From Pseudomonas sp. G2-4 (GTDB lineage Bacteria; Pseudomonadota; Gammaproteobacteria; Pseudomonadales; Pseudomonadaceae), in assembly GCF_030064125.1 (NCBI RefSeq), contig NZ_CP125957.1, positions 868,001 through 932,000 of the forward strand: 64,000 nt of DNA, given 5' to 3'. Each line of letters starts with the position of its first letter. Positions within the stretch are counted from its first letter, which is position 1. The position numbers and the translations under genes are program-made. Positions 34,839 to 45,373 of the stretch are shown piece by piece. The notes under the pieces are model-generated. The model saw only the letters and a program-made list of their open reading frames with translations. It searched no databases and was not told the origin of the DNA.

Positions 34839-37703
34839 ATGCTCGAGCTCACTCTAGAGCAGATATCCATGGCTCAAACCGCTGTGGATAAAGACGCTGC
34901 GCTGCAACTGCTCGCTGACAAACTGGTGGCCGATGGCTTGGTAGCTGACGGCTACTTGGCTGGCTTGCAGGCCCGCGAAGCCCAGGGCTCGACCTTTCTT
35001 GGCCAAGGTATTGCCATCCCCCACGGCACGCCGCAAACCCGCGACCTGGTTTACTCCACCGGCGTGCGCTTGCTGCAATTCCCGGAAGGTGTGGACTGGG
35101 GCGACGGACAGATCGTTTACCTGGCCATCGGCATCGCGGCCAAGTCCGACGAACACCTGCGCCTGCTGCAACTGCTGACCCGCGCCCTCGGCGAGACTGA
35201 CCTGGGCCAGGCTCTGCGCCGTGCCGGCTCTGCCGAAGCCTTATTGAAGCTGCTGCAAGGCGCGCCGCAGGAACTGGCCCTGGATGCGCAGATGATCGGC
35301 CTCGGCGTGTCGGCTGACGACTTTGAAGAATTGGTGTGGCGCGGTGCCCGGCTGCTGCGCCAGGCTGATTGTGTGAGTAACGGCTTTGCTGGCGTTCTGC
35401 AGCAAGTCGAGGCGCTGCCCTTGGGCGATGGCCTGTGGTGGCTGCACAGCGAACAGACCGTCAAGCGCCCGGGCCTGGCCTTCGTCACCCCGGACAAGCC
35501 CATCCGCTACCTTGGCCAGCCCTTGAGCGGTCTGTTCTGCCTCGCCAGCCTTGGCGAGGCCCACCAGAGTTTGCTGGAAAGGCTCTGCGCGCTGCTGATC
35601 GAGGGCCGCGGCCATGAACTGGGTCGCGCCACCAGCAGCCGCAAGGTTCTGGAAGTGCTCGGCGGCGAACTGCCTGCCGACTGGCCCAGCGCGCGCATCG
35701 GCCTGGCCAACGCCCATGGCTTGCATGCGCGGCCGGCGAAGATCCTCGCGCAGTTGGCGAAAAGTTTCGAAGGCGAGATCCGCGTGCGCATCGTCGACGG
35801 CCAGGACAGCGCCGTGTCGGTCAAGAGCCTGAGCAAGTTGCTGAGCCTGGGCGCCCGGCGTGGACAGGTCCTGGAGTTCATTGCCGAGCCGAGCATTGCC
35901 AACGACGCGTTGCCGGCGCTGCTGGCGGCCATCGAAGAAGGCCTTGGCGAAGAAGTCGAACCGTTGCCACCACCGAGTACGCCGCGAGAACCGGCGATGG
36001 CTGAAGTCGCCACCGTCATGCTGGCGCCTGAATCCGGCAGCCTGATCCAGGCCGTCGCCGCAGCGCCGGGCATTGCCATCGGCCCGGCGCACATTCAGGT
36101 GCAGCAGGCCATCGACTATCCGCTGCGCGGCGAGTCGGCGGCCATCGAGCGCGAGCGCCTGCAAAACGCCTTGAACCAGGTGCGCCGCGATATCGAAGGG
36201 CTGGTGGAACGCGCCAAGGCCAAGGCCATCCGCGAAATCTTCATCACCCACCAGGAAATGCTCGACGACCCGGAGCTGACTGACGAAGTCGACACCCGTT
36301 TGAAGCTGGGGGAGAGTGCGCAAGCGGCGTGGATGGGCGTGATCGAAGCCGCGGCGAAAGAACAGGAAGCCTTGCAGGATGCACTGCTCGCCGAACGTGC
36401 GGCCGACCTGCGGGACGTCGGCCGGCGGGTGCTGGCGCAGCTGTGCGGCGTCGAGACCCTGAGCGAACCCGATCAACCCTACATCCTGGTGATGGACGAA
36501 GTCGGTCCGTCCGACGTGGCCCGCCTGGACCCAGCCAGGGTGGCGGGGATTCTGACCGCGCGCGGCGGTGCCACCGCCCACAGCGCCATCGTCGCCCGGG
36601 CCTTGGGCATCCCGGCGCTGGTGGGCGCCGGTGCGGCGGTATTGCTGCTGGCGCCGGGCACATCCTTGCTGCTGGACGGCCAGCGCGGTCGCCTGCACGT
36701 GGACCCCGATGCCGCCACTCTGCAACGGGCCACTGAAGAACGCGACACTCGCGAGCAGCGCCTCAAGGTCGCCGCCGAACAGCGCCATCAACCGGCCTTG
36801 ACCCGTGACGGTCACGCTGTGGAAGTGTTTGCCAACATCGGCGAAAGCGCTGGTGTCACCAGCGCGGTGGAGCAGGGCGCCGAAGGCATCGGCCTGTTGC
36901 GCACCGAATTGATTTTCATGGCCCACACCCAAGCGCCGGACGAAGCGACCCAGGAAGCCGAATACCGCAAGGTGCTCGATGGCCTGGGCGGTCGGCCGCT
37001 GGTGGTGCGCACTTTGGATGTCGGCGGCGACAAACCGCTACCGTATTGGCCGATCGCGAAAGAAGAAAACCCATTCCTCGGCGTGCGGGGCATTCGCCTG
37101 ACGTTGCAACGTCCGCAGATCATGGAAGCGCAGTTGCGTGCCCTGTTGCGTTCGGCCGACAACCGGCCGTTGCGGATCATGTTCCCGATGGTCGGCAGCG
37201 TCGATGAGTGGCGCCAGGCCCGGGCCATGACCGAGCGCCTGCGCCTGGAAATCCCGGTGGCGGACCTGCAACTGGGGATCATGATCGAAGTGCCGTCCGC
37301 CGCGTTGCTCGCGCCTGTGCTGGCCAAGGAAGTCGATTTCTTCAGCGTCGGCACCAACGACCTGACGCAATACACCCTGGCCATCGACCGTGGTCACCCG
37401 ACCCTTTCGGCCCAGGCCGATGGCTTGCACCCGGCCGTGTTGCAACTGATCGATATCACCGTGCGTGCCGCCCATGCCCATGGCAAGTGGGTCGGCGTGT
37501 GCGGTGAGCTGGCGGCCGACCCGCTGGCGGTGCCGGTGCTGGTGGGCTTGGGTGTAGACGAGCTGAGCGTCTCGGCCCGCAGCATTGCCGAGGTCAAGGC
37601 GCGGGTCCGCGAACTGAGCCTTGCACAGGTACAAACCCTGGCCCAAGAGGCTTTGGCCGTGGGCAGCGCCGATGACGTGCGCGCATTAGTGGAGGCGCTG
37701 TAA
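34839..37703 (+). CDS. fruB: Fructose PTS multiphosphoryl transfer protein FruB (EIIA-HPr-EI)
   Basis: A 954-residue soluble fusion that carries out all the cytosolic phosphotransfers for fructose uptake. An N-terminal EIIA-Fru domain has the phosphohistidine His62 in GIAIPHGTP. A central HPr domain has His296 in ANAHGLHARPAK. A C-terminal EI domain uses PEP, with phosphohistidine His581 in GGATAHSAIVARALG, the PEP-binding TNDLTQYTLAIDR and the catalytic Cys in VGVCGELAADP. The ATG has AAGGAG 6 bases upstream. It overlaps fruK by one base (TAATG). Confidence 0.97.
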   Translation: MLELTLEQISMAQTAVDKDAALQLLADKLVADGLVADGYLAGLQAREAQGSTFLGQGIAIPHGTPQTRDLVYSTGVRLLQFPEGVDWGDGQIVYLAIGIAAKSDEHLRLLQLLTRALGETDLGQALRRAGSAEALLKLLQGAPQELALDAQMIGLGVSADDFEELVWRGARLLRQADCVSNGFAGVLQQVEALPLGDGLWWLHSEQTVKRPGLAFVTPDKPIRYLGQPLSGLFCLASLGEAHQSLLERLCALLIEGRGHELGRATSSRKVLEVLGGELPADWPSARIGLANAHGLHARPAKILAQLAKSFEGEIRVRIVDGQDSAVSVKSLSKLLSLGARRGQVLEFIAEPSIANDALPALLAAIEEGLGEEVEPLPPPSTPREPAMAEVATVMLAPESGSLIQAVAAAPGIAIGPAHIQVQQAIDYPLRGESAAIERERLQNALNQVRRDIEGLVERAKAKAIREIFITHQEMLDDPELTDEVDTRLKLGESAQAAWMGVIEAAAKEQEALQDALLAERAADLRDVGRRVLAQLCGVETLSEPDQPYILVMDEVGPSDVARLDPARVAGILTARGGATAHSAIVARALGIPALVGAGAAVLLLAPGTSLLLDGQRGRLHVDPDAATLQRATEERDTREQRLKVAAEQRHQPALTRDGHAVEVFANIGESAGVTSAVEQGAEGIGLLRTELIFMAHTQAPDEATQEAEYRKVLDGLGGRPLVVRTLDVGGDKPLPYWPIAKEENPFLGVRGIRLTLQRPQIMEAQLRALLRSADNRPLRIMFPMVGSVDEWRQARAMTERLRLEIPVADLQLGIMIEVPSAALLAPVLAKEVDFFSVGTNDLTQYTLAIDRGHPTLSAQADGLHPAVLQLIDITVRAAHAHGKWVGVCGELAADPLAVPVLVGLGVDELSVSARSIAEVKARVRELSLAQVQTLAQEALAVGSADDVRALVEAL

Positions 37704-38644
37704 TGGCGAAGATTCTTACCCTGACCCTCAACCCGGCGCTCGACCTCACGGTGGAACTGGCGCGCCTGGAACCGGGGCAGGTCAACCGCAGTGACGACAT
37801 GCACACCCATGCCGCCGGCAAAGGCGTGAACGTGGCCCAGGTGCTGGCTGACCTCGGCCACACGCTGACGGTCAGTGGCTTTCTTGGCGAAGACAACGCC
37901 CAGGTGTTTGAGACGCTGTTCACCCAGCGCGGCTTTGTCGATGCCTTTATCCGCGTGCCCGGGGAAACCCGCAGCAACATCAAGCTGGCCGAGCAGGACG
38001 GACGTATCACCGACCTCAACGGTCCGGGTCCAGTGGTCGACGCAGCCGCGCAGCAGGCATTACTGGAGCGACTGGAGCAAGTCGCCCCCGGTCACGACGT
38101 CGTGGTGGTGGCAGGCAGCTTGCCCCGAGGCGTCAGCCCACAGTGGTTGCAGGGGTTGATCACGCGCTTGAAAAAGCTCGGCCTGAATGTCGCCCTCGAC
38201 ACCAGCGGTGAAGCCTTGCGCGTCGCGTTGGCGGCGGGGCCGTGGCTGATCAAGCCGAACACCGAAGAGCTGGCCGATGCGCTGGGCTGTGAGGTGGTGG
38301 GTGAGTTGGCCGAGGCGCAAGCCGCGCAGCGCTTGCATGCCCAGGGCATCGAACATGTGGTGATCTCCCACGGTGCCGACGGCGTGAACTGGTTCAGCGT
38401 CGGCACGGCGCTGCATGCCTCGCCGCCCAAGGTCAGCGTCGCCAGCACCGTGGGTGCCGGTGATTCGCTGCTGGCCGGCATGCTTCACGGCCTGCTTGGC
38501 GCCGACACGCCGGAGCAGACCCTGCGCACCGCCACGGCCATTGCGGCCATGGCGGTCACGCAGATCGGTTTTGGCATCCACGACACCGCGTTGCTGGCGT
38601 CGCTTGAACAGGGCGTGCGCGTGCGCCCCCTGACAGAACAATAA
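37703..38644 (+). CDS. fruK: 1-phosphofructokinase
   Basis: A 313-residue PfkB-family kinase that phosphorylates fructose-1-phosphate to fructose-1,6-bisphosphate, the step after PTS uptake. Features are the N-terminal LTLNPALDLTVEL, the substrate motif AAGKGVNVAQVLADLG, and the ATP/anion-hole motif STVGAGDSLLAGML, where the Asp is catalytic. Start and stop are tightly linked to fruB and fruA (overlap of 1 and gap of 13 bases). Confidence 0.97.
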   Translation: MAKILTLTLNPALDLTVELARLEPGQVNRSDDMHTHAAGKGVNVAQVLADLGHTLTVSGFLGEDNAQVFETLFTQRGFVDAFIRVPGETRSNIKLAEQDGRITDLNGPGPVVDAAAQQALLERLEQVAPGHDVVVVAGSLPRGVSPQWLQGLITRLKKLGLNVALDTSGEALRVALAAGPWLIKPNTEELADALGCEVVGELAEAQAAQRLHAQGIEHVVISHGADGVNWFSVGTALHASPPKVSVASTVGAGDSLLAGMLHGLLGADTPEQTLRTATAIAAMAVTQIGFGIHDTALLASLEQGVRVRPLTEQ

Positions 38645-38657
38645 GAGGGTTCGCAAG

Positions 38658-40400
38658 ATGAAATTAGCCATTGTGACGGCCTGCCCGAACGGCATGGTCA
38701 CCAGTGTGTTGTGCGCCCGCCTGCTGGACGCGGCGGCGCAGCGCCAAGGTTGGAGCACCAGTGTCGAAGTCCATGACGCGGCCCATCCAGAACGCCAGTT
38801 GTCGGCGGCGACCCTGGAAGCGGCCGAGTGGGTCTTGCTGGTTGCCAGCGGCCCGGTGGATATGTCGCGGTTCGTCGGCAAGCGTCTGTTCCGCAGCACC
38901 CCGGCCCAGGCCCTGCAAGACGTCGATTCGGTGCTGCGTCGCGGTGCCGAAGAGGCCAAGGTGTTTGCCGAGTCGGATGTGCTGGAAGAGGCGCCAGCGG
39001 TATCGGCTGAGCGCGCCCCGCGCCTGGTCGCCATCACCGCTTGCCCGACCGGCGTTGCCCATACCTTCATGGCCGCCGAGGCGTTGCAGCAAGCGGCGAA
39101 GAAGCTCGGTTACGACCTGCAAGTGGAAACCCAGGGCTCGGTGGGCGCACGCAATCCGTTGAGCCCCGAGGCCATCGCCGAGGCGGACGTGGTGCTGCTG
39201 GCGACCGACATCGAAGTCGCCACCGAGCGTTTCGCCGGCAAGAAAATCTACCGTTGCGGCACGGGCATCGCCTTGAAGCAGGCTGAAGCGACGCTGAACA
39301 AGGCCTTGGTCGAAGGCCGCCAGGAAAGCGCGTCGAGCGGCGCCAGTGCCTCGGCCAAGTCGGAGAAGACCGGCGCCTACAAGCACCTGCTGACGGGCGT
39401 GTCGTTCATGTTGCCGATGGTGGTGGCCGGTGGTTTGATGATCGCCTTGTCGTTCGTGTTTGGTATCGAGGCCTTCAAGGAGCCTGGAACCCTGGCGGCC
39501 GCGCTGATGCAGATCGGCGGCGAGACCGCGTTCAAATTGATGGTGCCGTTGCTGGCCGGTTACATCGCCTATTCCATCGCCGACCGTCCGGGCCTGGCGC
39601 CGGGGATGATTGGCGGGATGCTCGCGAGCACCTTGGGCGCCGGCTTCATTGGCGGGATCATCGCCGGTTTCCTGGCCGGTTACGCGGCCAAGGCGATCAA
39701 CCGCTACGCGCGCTTGCCCCAGAGCCTGGAAGCGCTCAAGCCGATCCTGATCATCCCGCTGTTGGCGAGCCTGTTCACCGGCCTGGTGATGATCTATATC
39801 GTCGGCAAACCGGTGGCGGGCATGCTCGAAGCCTTGACCCACTTCCTCGACAGCATGGGCACCACCAACGCGATTCTGCTGGGCGTGCTGCTGGGGGCGA
39901 TGATGTGCGTCGACCTCGGCGGACCGATCAACAAGGCCGCCTATGCATTTTCGGTGGGGCTGCTGGCCTCGCAGAGTTATGCACCGATGGCCGCGGCCAT
40001 GGCCGCCGGCATGGTGCCGCCGATTGGCTTGGGCATCGCCACCTTCATCGCCCGCCGCAAATTCGCCCAGACCGAACGTGAGGCCGGTAAAGCCGCGCTG
40101 GTGCTGGGGCTGTGCTTCATCTCCGAAGGCGCGATTCCGTTCGCCGCCAAGGACCCGCTGCGGGTGATCCCGGCCAGCATCGCTGGCGGCGCACTGACCG
40201 GTGCACTGTCGATGTACTTCGGCTGCAAACTCATGGCCCCCCACGGTGGGTTGTTCGTGATGCTGATCCCCAACGCCATCAACCATGCGCTGTTGTACTT
40301 GCTGGCGATCGTGGCGGGGAGCCTGCTGACGGCGGTGGCGTATGCGTTGCTCAAGCGGCCGGAGGTGGTGGAGATGGCGTTGGAGCCGGCGAAGGCCTGA
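38658..40400 (+). CDS. fruA: Fructose PTS permease EIIBC
   Basis: A 580-residue membrane permease. Two EIIB-like domains are in tandem: the first (about 1-110) starts MKLAIVTACPNGMVTS, and the second (about 117-218) has the phosphorylated Cys129 in AITACPTGVAHTFMAAE. The EIIC membrane domain follows (about 230-575) with some ten hydrophobic segments and the conserved PINKAAYAFS and EGAIPFAAKDPLRVIPAS motifs. The duplicated EIIB is known from other FruA proteins. The operon ends here and is followed by a REPIN. Confidence 0.96.
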   Translation: MKLAIVTACPNGMVTSVLCARLLDAAAQRQGWSTSVEVHDAAHPERQLSAATLEAAEWVLLVASGPVDMSRFVGKRLFRSTPAQALQDVDSVLRRGAEEAKVFAESDVLEEAPAVSAERAPRLVAITACPTGVAHTFMAAEALQQAAKKLGYDLQVETQGSVGARNPLSPEAIAEADVVLLATDIEVATERFAGKKIYRCGTGIALKQAEATLNKALVEGRQESASSGASASAKSEKTGAYKHLLTGVSFMLPMVVAGGLMIALSFVFGIEAFKEPGTLAAALMQIGGETAFKLMVPLLAGYIAYSIADRPGLAPGMIGGMLASTLGAGFIGGIIAGFLAGYAAKAINRYARLPQSLEALKPILIIPLLASLFTGLVMIYIVGKPVAGMLEALTHFLDSMGTTNAILLGVLLGAMMCVDLGGPINKAAYAFSVGLLASQSYAPMAAAMAAGMVPPIGLGIATFIARRKFAQTEREAGKAALVLGLCFISEGAIPFAAKDPLRVIPASIAGGALTGALSMYFGCKLMAPHGGLFVMLIPNAINHALLYLLAIVAGSLLTAVAYALLKRPEVVEMALEPAKA

Positions 40401-40717
40401 TGACTTCTTTGAAGCAGTGAAATCCCCCTGTGGGAGTAATGCTGTTCACTTAAGAAAAATGATGGACCTGTGGCGAGGGAGCTTGCTCCCGCTCGGCTGC
40501 GAAGCAGTCGTAAACCGGCGGGTGCGGTGTGTCTGACGCTCCGCATTTGGCAGCTTTTAGGGCCGCTTCGCGGCCCAGCGGGAGCAAGCTCCCTCGCCAC
40601 GGGGTTGTCGATGGCCTTAAGTGAGCATCATTACCTGTGGGAGCGGGGGTGTTCATAAGACCTGTCACACCCACTTCACACCGCCATGCTTAAGTTTCCC
40701 CATTTGGAGGAAACACC
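40401..40717. other. fruA-phoD intergenic region (317 bp)
   Basis: No gene. It contains the REPIN at 40470-40600, with about 115 bases before the phosphatase start. That stretch holds the ribosome-binding site GGAGG just before ATG, but no recognised Pho box. Confidence 0.6.
40470..40600. repeat. REPIN, type A
   Basis: The left REP is GTGGCGAGGGAGC...GCTCCCGC and the right REP is GCGGGAGC...CCCTCGCCAC, with an 85-base centre containing GGCCGCTTCGCGGCC. Same class as at 30354. Confidence 0.85.
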
Positions 40718-42259
40718 ATGAGCGAATTCGACCTGGGCCGTCGCCGTGTGATGCAAGCCGTGGGCGCAGGGTTGTTGTTGCCGGGGCTGGCGCCGGCGGT
40801 GATGGCGTCGGTCAAGGATCGCCCGGTGCTCACCGACGGCGTGCAGTCGGGCGACTTGCAGGGCGACCGGGCGATGATCTGGAGCCGCAGCGACCGTCCG
40901 GCGCGGATGGTGGTGGAGTGGGACACCCGCAGCAAATTCACCAATCCCCGACGTTTCGTCTCGCCCATGGCCGACGCTCGCAGCGATTTCACCGCCCGGG
41001 TCGAACTCACCGGCCTGCCGCCCGACCAGGCGATTTTCTACCGCGTGTTTTTCGAAGATGCCCGCAGTGGTGTCGCCAGTGAACCCTGGTTCGGCCATCT
41101 GCGCAGCGTGCCGCAGCTCAAGCGCAACATTCGTTTTGTCTGGAGCGGCGACACCGTCGGCCAAGGCTTTGGCATCAACCCGGACATCGGCGGCATGCGC
41201 ATCTATGAAGCCATGCGCTTGCGCCTGCCGGATTTTTTCATTCACAGCGGTGACACCATTTATGCCGACGGCCCGGTGCCGGCGCAAATCACCACCGAAG
41301 GTGGACGCGTCTGGCGCAACCTCACCACCGAAGCCAAGAGCAAGGTCGCCGAGACCCTGGACGAGTATCGCGGCAACTACCGCTATAACCTGATGGATGA
41401 AAACGTGCGTCGCTTCAACGCCGAAGTGCCGCAGATCTGGCAATGGGACGACCATGAGGTGGTCAATAACTGGTCACCGGGCAAGCAACTGGACGAGCGT
41501 TACCAGAGCAAGGACATCCACAGCCTGATGGGGCGTGCGCGGCAGGCCTGGCTGGAATACGCGCCGATGCGCTTGCAGAAGGCCGACGACGGCGGGCGGA
41601 TCTATCGCAAACTCAGTTACGGGCCGATGCTGGACGTGTTCGTGCTCGACATGCGCAGCTACCGTGAAGCCAACGATGCCAACCTGGGCGGGGCCAAACC
41701 CTTTCTTGGTCGCGCGCAGTTGGATTGGCTCAAGGGCGAATTGAAGCAGTCCCGGGCCCAGTGGAAAGTCATTGCCGCCGACATGCCCATCGGCCTGGGC
41801 GTGCCCGACGGCGAGGTCAGCCCCGGCGTGCCGCGCTGGGAAGCGGTCGCCAACGGTGAGCCCGGCCCGGCCCAGGGACGTGAACTGGAAATCGCCGAAT
41901 TGCTCGGCTACCTGCGCACGCATCAGGTGCGCAACTACGTCTGGCTCACCGCCGATGTCCACTACTGCGCCGCCCATCACTATCATCCGGAGCAGGCCGC
42001 GTTCCAGGATTTCGAACCGTTCTGGGAGTTTGTCGCCGGGCCGCTGAACGCCGGCAGCTTCGGCCCCAATCCACTGGACAAGACCTTCGGCCCTGAGGTG
42101 GTGTTCCAGAAAGCGCCGCCGGCCCAGAACACCTCGCCGTTTGCCGGGTATCAGTTCTTTGGCGAGGTGAACATCGACGGGCAGAACGGGGAGATGAGCG
42201 TGGTGTTGCGGGATCTGGAAGGTGTGGCGGTGTTTGAGAAGAGGTTGCAGCCGGTTTGA
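40718..42259 (+). CDS. phoD: PhoD-like alkaline phosphatase/phosphodiesterase, Tat-exported
   Basis: A 513-residue secreted metallophosphatase. The N-terminus has a twin-arginine signal, LGRRRVMQAVGAGLLLPGLAPAVMA, cleaved near residue 30. The N-terminal Fn3-like PhoD domain (about 35-130) is followed by the catalytic domain with FVWSGDTVGQ, IHSGDTIYADG, WDDHEVVNNW and VWLTADVHYCAAHHYHP, which supply the metal ligands. Homologues release phosphate from phosphomono- and diesters in the periplasm. It stands alone, with REPINs on both sides. Regulation by phosphate is likely but not shown. Confidence 0.92.
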   Translation: MSEFDLGRRRVMQAVGAGLLLPGLAPAVMASVKDRPVLTDGVQSGDLQGDRAMIWSRSDRPARMVVEWDTRSKFTNPRRFVSPMADARSDFTARVELTGLPPDQAIFYRVFFEDARSGVASEPWFGHLRSVPQLKRNIRFVWSGDTVGQGFGINPDIGGMRIYEAMRLRLPDFFIHSGDTIYADGPVPAQITTEGGRVWRNLTTEAKSKVAETLDEYRGNYRYNLMDENVRRFNAEVPQIWQWDDHEVVNNWSPGKQLDERYQSKDIHSLMGRARQAWLEYAPMRLQKADDGGRIYRKLSYGPMLDVFVLDMRSYREANDANLGGAKPFLGRAQLDWLKGELKQSRAQWKVIAADMPIGLGVPDGEVSPGVPRWEAVANGEPGPAQGRELEIAELLGYLRTHQVRNYVWLTADVHYCAAHHYHPEQAAFQDFEPFWEFVAGPLNAGSFGPNPLDKTFGPEVVFQKAPPAQNTSPFAGYQFFGEVNIDGQNGEMSVVLRDLEGVAVFEKRLQPV

Positions 42260-42283
42260 AGCTAAGCCGCGCGACGACCCCCT

Positions 42284-42370
42284 GTGGGAGCGAGCTTGCT
42301 CGCGATGGCGGTGTATCAGTCAACACATGGCTGACTGGAAAACCGTCATCGCGAGCAAGCTCGCTCCCAC
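42284..42370. repeat. REPIN, type B
   Basis: GTGGGAGCGAGCTTGCTCGCGATGGCGG left, and a mirrored CATCGCGAGC...CGCTCCCAC right, between the convergent phoD and PepSY reductase genes. Confidence 0.85.
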
Positions 42371-42403
42371 AGGAGATGGCGTGTTACTTGGGGGTAGGGC
42401 CCC

Positions 42404-44944
42404 TCAGTAAACATCCCGCCGATACCGCCCCAGCTCGATCAGCCGTTCCACTTCCTCGCGGCCCAGCACCAGGTTGAGCACGTGATCCACCCCTGATGCC
42501 ATACCCTGCAAGCTGCCGCAGACATAGATCACCGCGCCATCGGCCATCCATTGCTTGAGCAGCGCGGCCGACTCCAGCAGGCGGTCCTGGACGTAGATTT
42601 TCTTTTCCTGATCCCGGGAGAACGCCAGGTCCAGGCGTTCCAGATCGCCGGAGGTCACCCATTCCTGCAACTCGTCGCGGCAGTGGAAATCGTGTTCACG
42701 GTTGCGTTCGCCAAACAGCAGCCAGTTGCGTTGCATGCCCTCGACAACACGTGCCTTGAGCAGGCTGCGCAGGCCGGCCAGGCCGGTGCCGTTGCCCAGC
42801 AGAATCATCGGCACGCCCTGGGGCGGCAGATGGAAACCGCTGTTGCGGCGTACCCGCAGGCTGATGGCGCCGCCCAGGGGGGCGTGTGCGGTGAGCCAGC
42901 CGGAACCGATGCCCAGGTTGCCGTCGGCGTGGCGTTCCTGGCGCACGATCAGTTCCAGCACGCCGTCGGCCGGGATCGAGGCAATGGAATATTCGCGCAT
43001 CGCCAGTGGCGCCAGCGCATCCACCAATGCCTGGGCGTGCAGGCCGACCAGATGGGCGCGGTTTTCCGGCAGGTGCCGGGTGGCCAGGGCCTGGTTGAGG
43101 CTTTGGGACAAGCCGTCGACGTGCACGCGAGCGTTGCCGGAGAGGCCGAGGCCATCGAGAAAATGTTCAATGGCCCATAGGTCATTGCGTGGCAGGACCT
43201 CCACCAGGTCACCGGCCAGCCAACTGCTTGGGCCGGGCGCTGTGAGGCCCAGCAAGTACACACCCGAACCGCTGCTGTCGGGGTTGAGCAGGGTGCGCTG
43301 GCTGAGTGTCCAGTGCTCGAAGCTCGGCGCTTGCCAGATATCCACTGGCGCCTGTCCGGTCAGCTCGGCCAGTTGTTGTTGCCAGTGACGCAAGGCATAG
43401 GGGTCGCCACTGTCGACTTCCACCGGGGCGAACAGGGTCTTGCCGCCGTGCTCCGCCAGCCAGGCATGCAGGCGCCGGGCGAAGCCGCAGAAATTTTCAT
43501 ACTGGCGGTCACCCAGGCCCAACACCGCATATTGCAGGCGCTCCAGGCTGAGGGCGCGGCCCAGCACTTTGCGCTCGAATCCCCGGGCGCTGTCCGGCCC
43601 TTCGCCGTCGCCAAAGGTGCTGACGACAAACAACGCGTGGGTGGAGTTGCTCAGGTCCTGCTCGCTGACCCCGGCCAGTGGCTGGACCTTCACCGGCAAG
43701 CCAGCGGCCTGGAGCTGGCCGGCGGTCTGCCAGGCCAGTTGCTCGGCGAAACCACTCTGGCTGGCGAAACCGATCAGCCAGGCCGGTGCATCGTTCGGGT
43801 TGTCGGCGAGGTGCTGGCGTGCCTGCTTGACCTGGCGCTTCTTGCGGCGCCGGTCCAGGTACAGCAACCAGCCGGTGATGAAGAACAGAGGCATGGCCAG
43901 CGCGGCGACCGTGACCAGGATCCGCCCGACCAGACCGAAGTAACTGCCGACATGCAGGGCATAGATGCTGGTCAGCAATTGCGCCTTGAGACTCTTGTCG
44001 CTGTAACGGCTGTGCTGGCTGACGACCCCGGTGACCGGGTCGAGAAGGAGCTGGTTCAGCGCCCGGTCGTGAGGCGAGTCCTTGAGCATGTAAAACACCG
44101 TGGCGGGCTGCCCCGCCACCGGCGGCATGCGCACGTTATAGGAGATCAGCCCCGGACCGGCGGCGCTGTAGATGCTGCTCCACATCGCCCGGTAATCAGC
44201 CCCGGGCGGTGGGCCGCTCGGCGCCGGGCCGCGATTGCGCACTCGTTCATCCTTGGGCGAATCGGAGAGCAGGCGGGTGACGCCTTTGTTGTACCACTCG
44301 TAGGACCAGGTCAACCCGGTCAGCGCCGCCAGCAGATAGAACACCAGGCACCAGGTGCCCGCCACCGAGTGCAGGTCCCAATTGAAACTGCGGCCTTTTT
44401 TCGCCCAATCGAGGGTCAGCCAGGCGCGCCAGTTTTTCCATTGGCGCGGCCAGCGCAGATACAGCCCGGACAGGCAGAAAAACACCAGGATCAACGTGCA
44501 GGCACCGGTGATCTGCCGGCCTACCTCGTCCAGCGCCAGGATGCGGTGCAACTTGAGCGTCAGGCCGAAGACGTCCTGGCCCACCACCTCGCCCATGAAC
44601 TGAGCGTTGTAGGGATTGAAATAGCGCATGGCCCCGCGTTTTTCCCCAGGTGGGGCGGCGAAGATTACCCGCGCGGCGTTGCCGCTGTCGGTCTCGACCC
44701 AGAGCATAGCGACGGTTTTACCCGAGGCGGCCTCGATCTGTTCCACCAGCTCGGCAGGCGGCAGGACCCCGGCCGGTTGTTTTTCGACCATCAGCACCTG
44801 CGGGTTCAAGGCCCGGAGGATCTCGTCCTGGAACGACACCGCAGCACCGGTAATGCCCATAAACGCCAGGACCAGCCCGGCACTGATGCCGAAAAACCAG
44901 TGCAACTGGAACAGGGTTTTCTTCAACACGTCACTCGCCTTCAC
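42404..44944 (-). CDS. PepSY-domain membrane flavoprotein reductase (sulfite-reductase-like)
   Basis: An 846-residue fusion. The N-terminal PepSY-TM part (about 1-370) has four membrane segments (near 14-38, 140-162, 193-218, 342-365). A flavodoxin-like FMN domain (about 395-540, with [17 protein letters not shown] and [18 protein letters not shown]) follows, then a ferredoxin-NADP reductase-type FAD/NADPH part (about 550-846, with [24 protein letters not shown] and [17 protein letters not shown]). It should move electrons from NADPH to a membrane or periplasmic acceptor. Homologues often sit near TonB siderophore receptors, suggesting ferric-siderophore reduction; no receptor is next to it here. 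The substrate is uncertain. Confidence 0.85.
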   Translation of the reverse strand: MKASDVLKKTLFQLHWFFGISAGLVLAFMGITGAAVSFQDEILRALNPQVLMVEKQPAGVLPPAELVEQIEAASGKTVAMLWVETDSGNAARVIFAAPPGEKRGAMRYFNPYNAQFMGEVVGQDVFGLTLKLHRILALDEVGRQITGACTLILVFFCLSGLYLRWPRQWKNWRAWLTLDWAKKGRSFNWDLHSVAGTWCLVFYLLAALTGLTWSYEWYNKGVTRLLSDSPKDERVRNRGPAPSGPPPGADYRAMWSSIYSAAGPGLISYNVRMPPVAGQPATVFYMLKDSPHDRALNQLLLDPVTGVVSQHSRYSDKSLKAQLLTSIYALHVGSYFGLVGRILVTVAALAMPLFFITGWLLYLDRRRKKRQVKQARQHLADNPNDAPAWLIGFASQSGFAEQLAWQTAGQLQAAGLPVKVQPLAGVSEQDLSNSTHALFVVSTFGDGEGPDSARGFERKVLGRALSLERLQYAVLGLGDRQYENFCGFARRLHAWLAEHGGKTLFAPVEVDSGDPYALRHWQQQLAELTGQAPVDIWQAPSFEHWTLSQRTLLNPDSSGSGVYLLGLTAPGPSSWLAGDLVEVLPRNDLWAIEHFLDGLGLSGNARVHVDGLSQSLNQALATRHLPENRAHLVGLHAQALVDALAPLAMREYSIASIPADGVLELIVRQERHADGNLGIGSGWLTAHAPLGGAISLRVRRNSGFHLPPQGVPMILLGNGTGLAGLRSLLKARVVEGMQRNWLLFGERNREHDFHCRDELQEWVTSGDLERLDLAFSRDQEKKIYVQDRLLESAALLKQWMADGAVIYVCGSLQGMASGVDHVLNLVLGREEVERLIELGRYRRDVY

Positions 44945-45373
44945 TCATTACAGTTCATCAAGGCGTGCATTATGCCGTGTGTTATCGAGAAGCATTCATA
45001 AACACGCGTAAAAGCCGATCATTTGCATGCGAGGGCTGAGCAGGGCGTTGCTGAGAAGGCTTGTCGTGGTGCGTTGGGTGCCGGAGGTTTCTTTGGTTCG
45101 CAGCGTGAGCATGTCTCGAGCCCCAGCGGTTCTTGAAATGGACAATAGGCTTCACGCTTGGGCCTCCTGTTTCATTTCTATTTATTGATAAAAGTCTGTC
45201 TTTGGTCCCAAGAATAAGCCCGGCGTTGAGTTCGTATCATCCTCTAATGTTTGCTTTGTTTTCGACCTTTGACTTCGTTTAAGTCGATGGCCTAGTGTTC
45301 GGACGGCTGTACTTCCATAGTTGGCGAGTCCCTAGCACTCGCTGTCGGCAGACATATAATTAAAGGATTAATT
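44945..45373. other. Intergenic region upstream of the toxin genes (429 bp)
   Basis: No gene is supported. The stretch is clearly more AT-rich than the flanking genes. It contains a 6-bp hairpin GCGAGT/ACTCGC at 45324-45342 and the ribosome-binding site AAAGGATTAATT before ATG 45374. It holds the promoters of the divergent reductase and toxin genes, which were not resolved. Confidence 0.6.

Noticed and set aside
43313..45001. A 562-codon + strand frame opposite the PepSY reductase gene.
   Set aside because: The minus-strand product has clear PepSY, flavodoxin and FNR motifs. The + strand translation has none.
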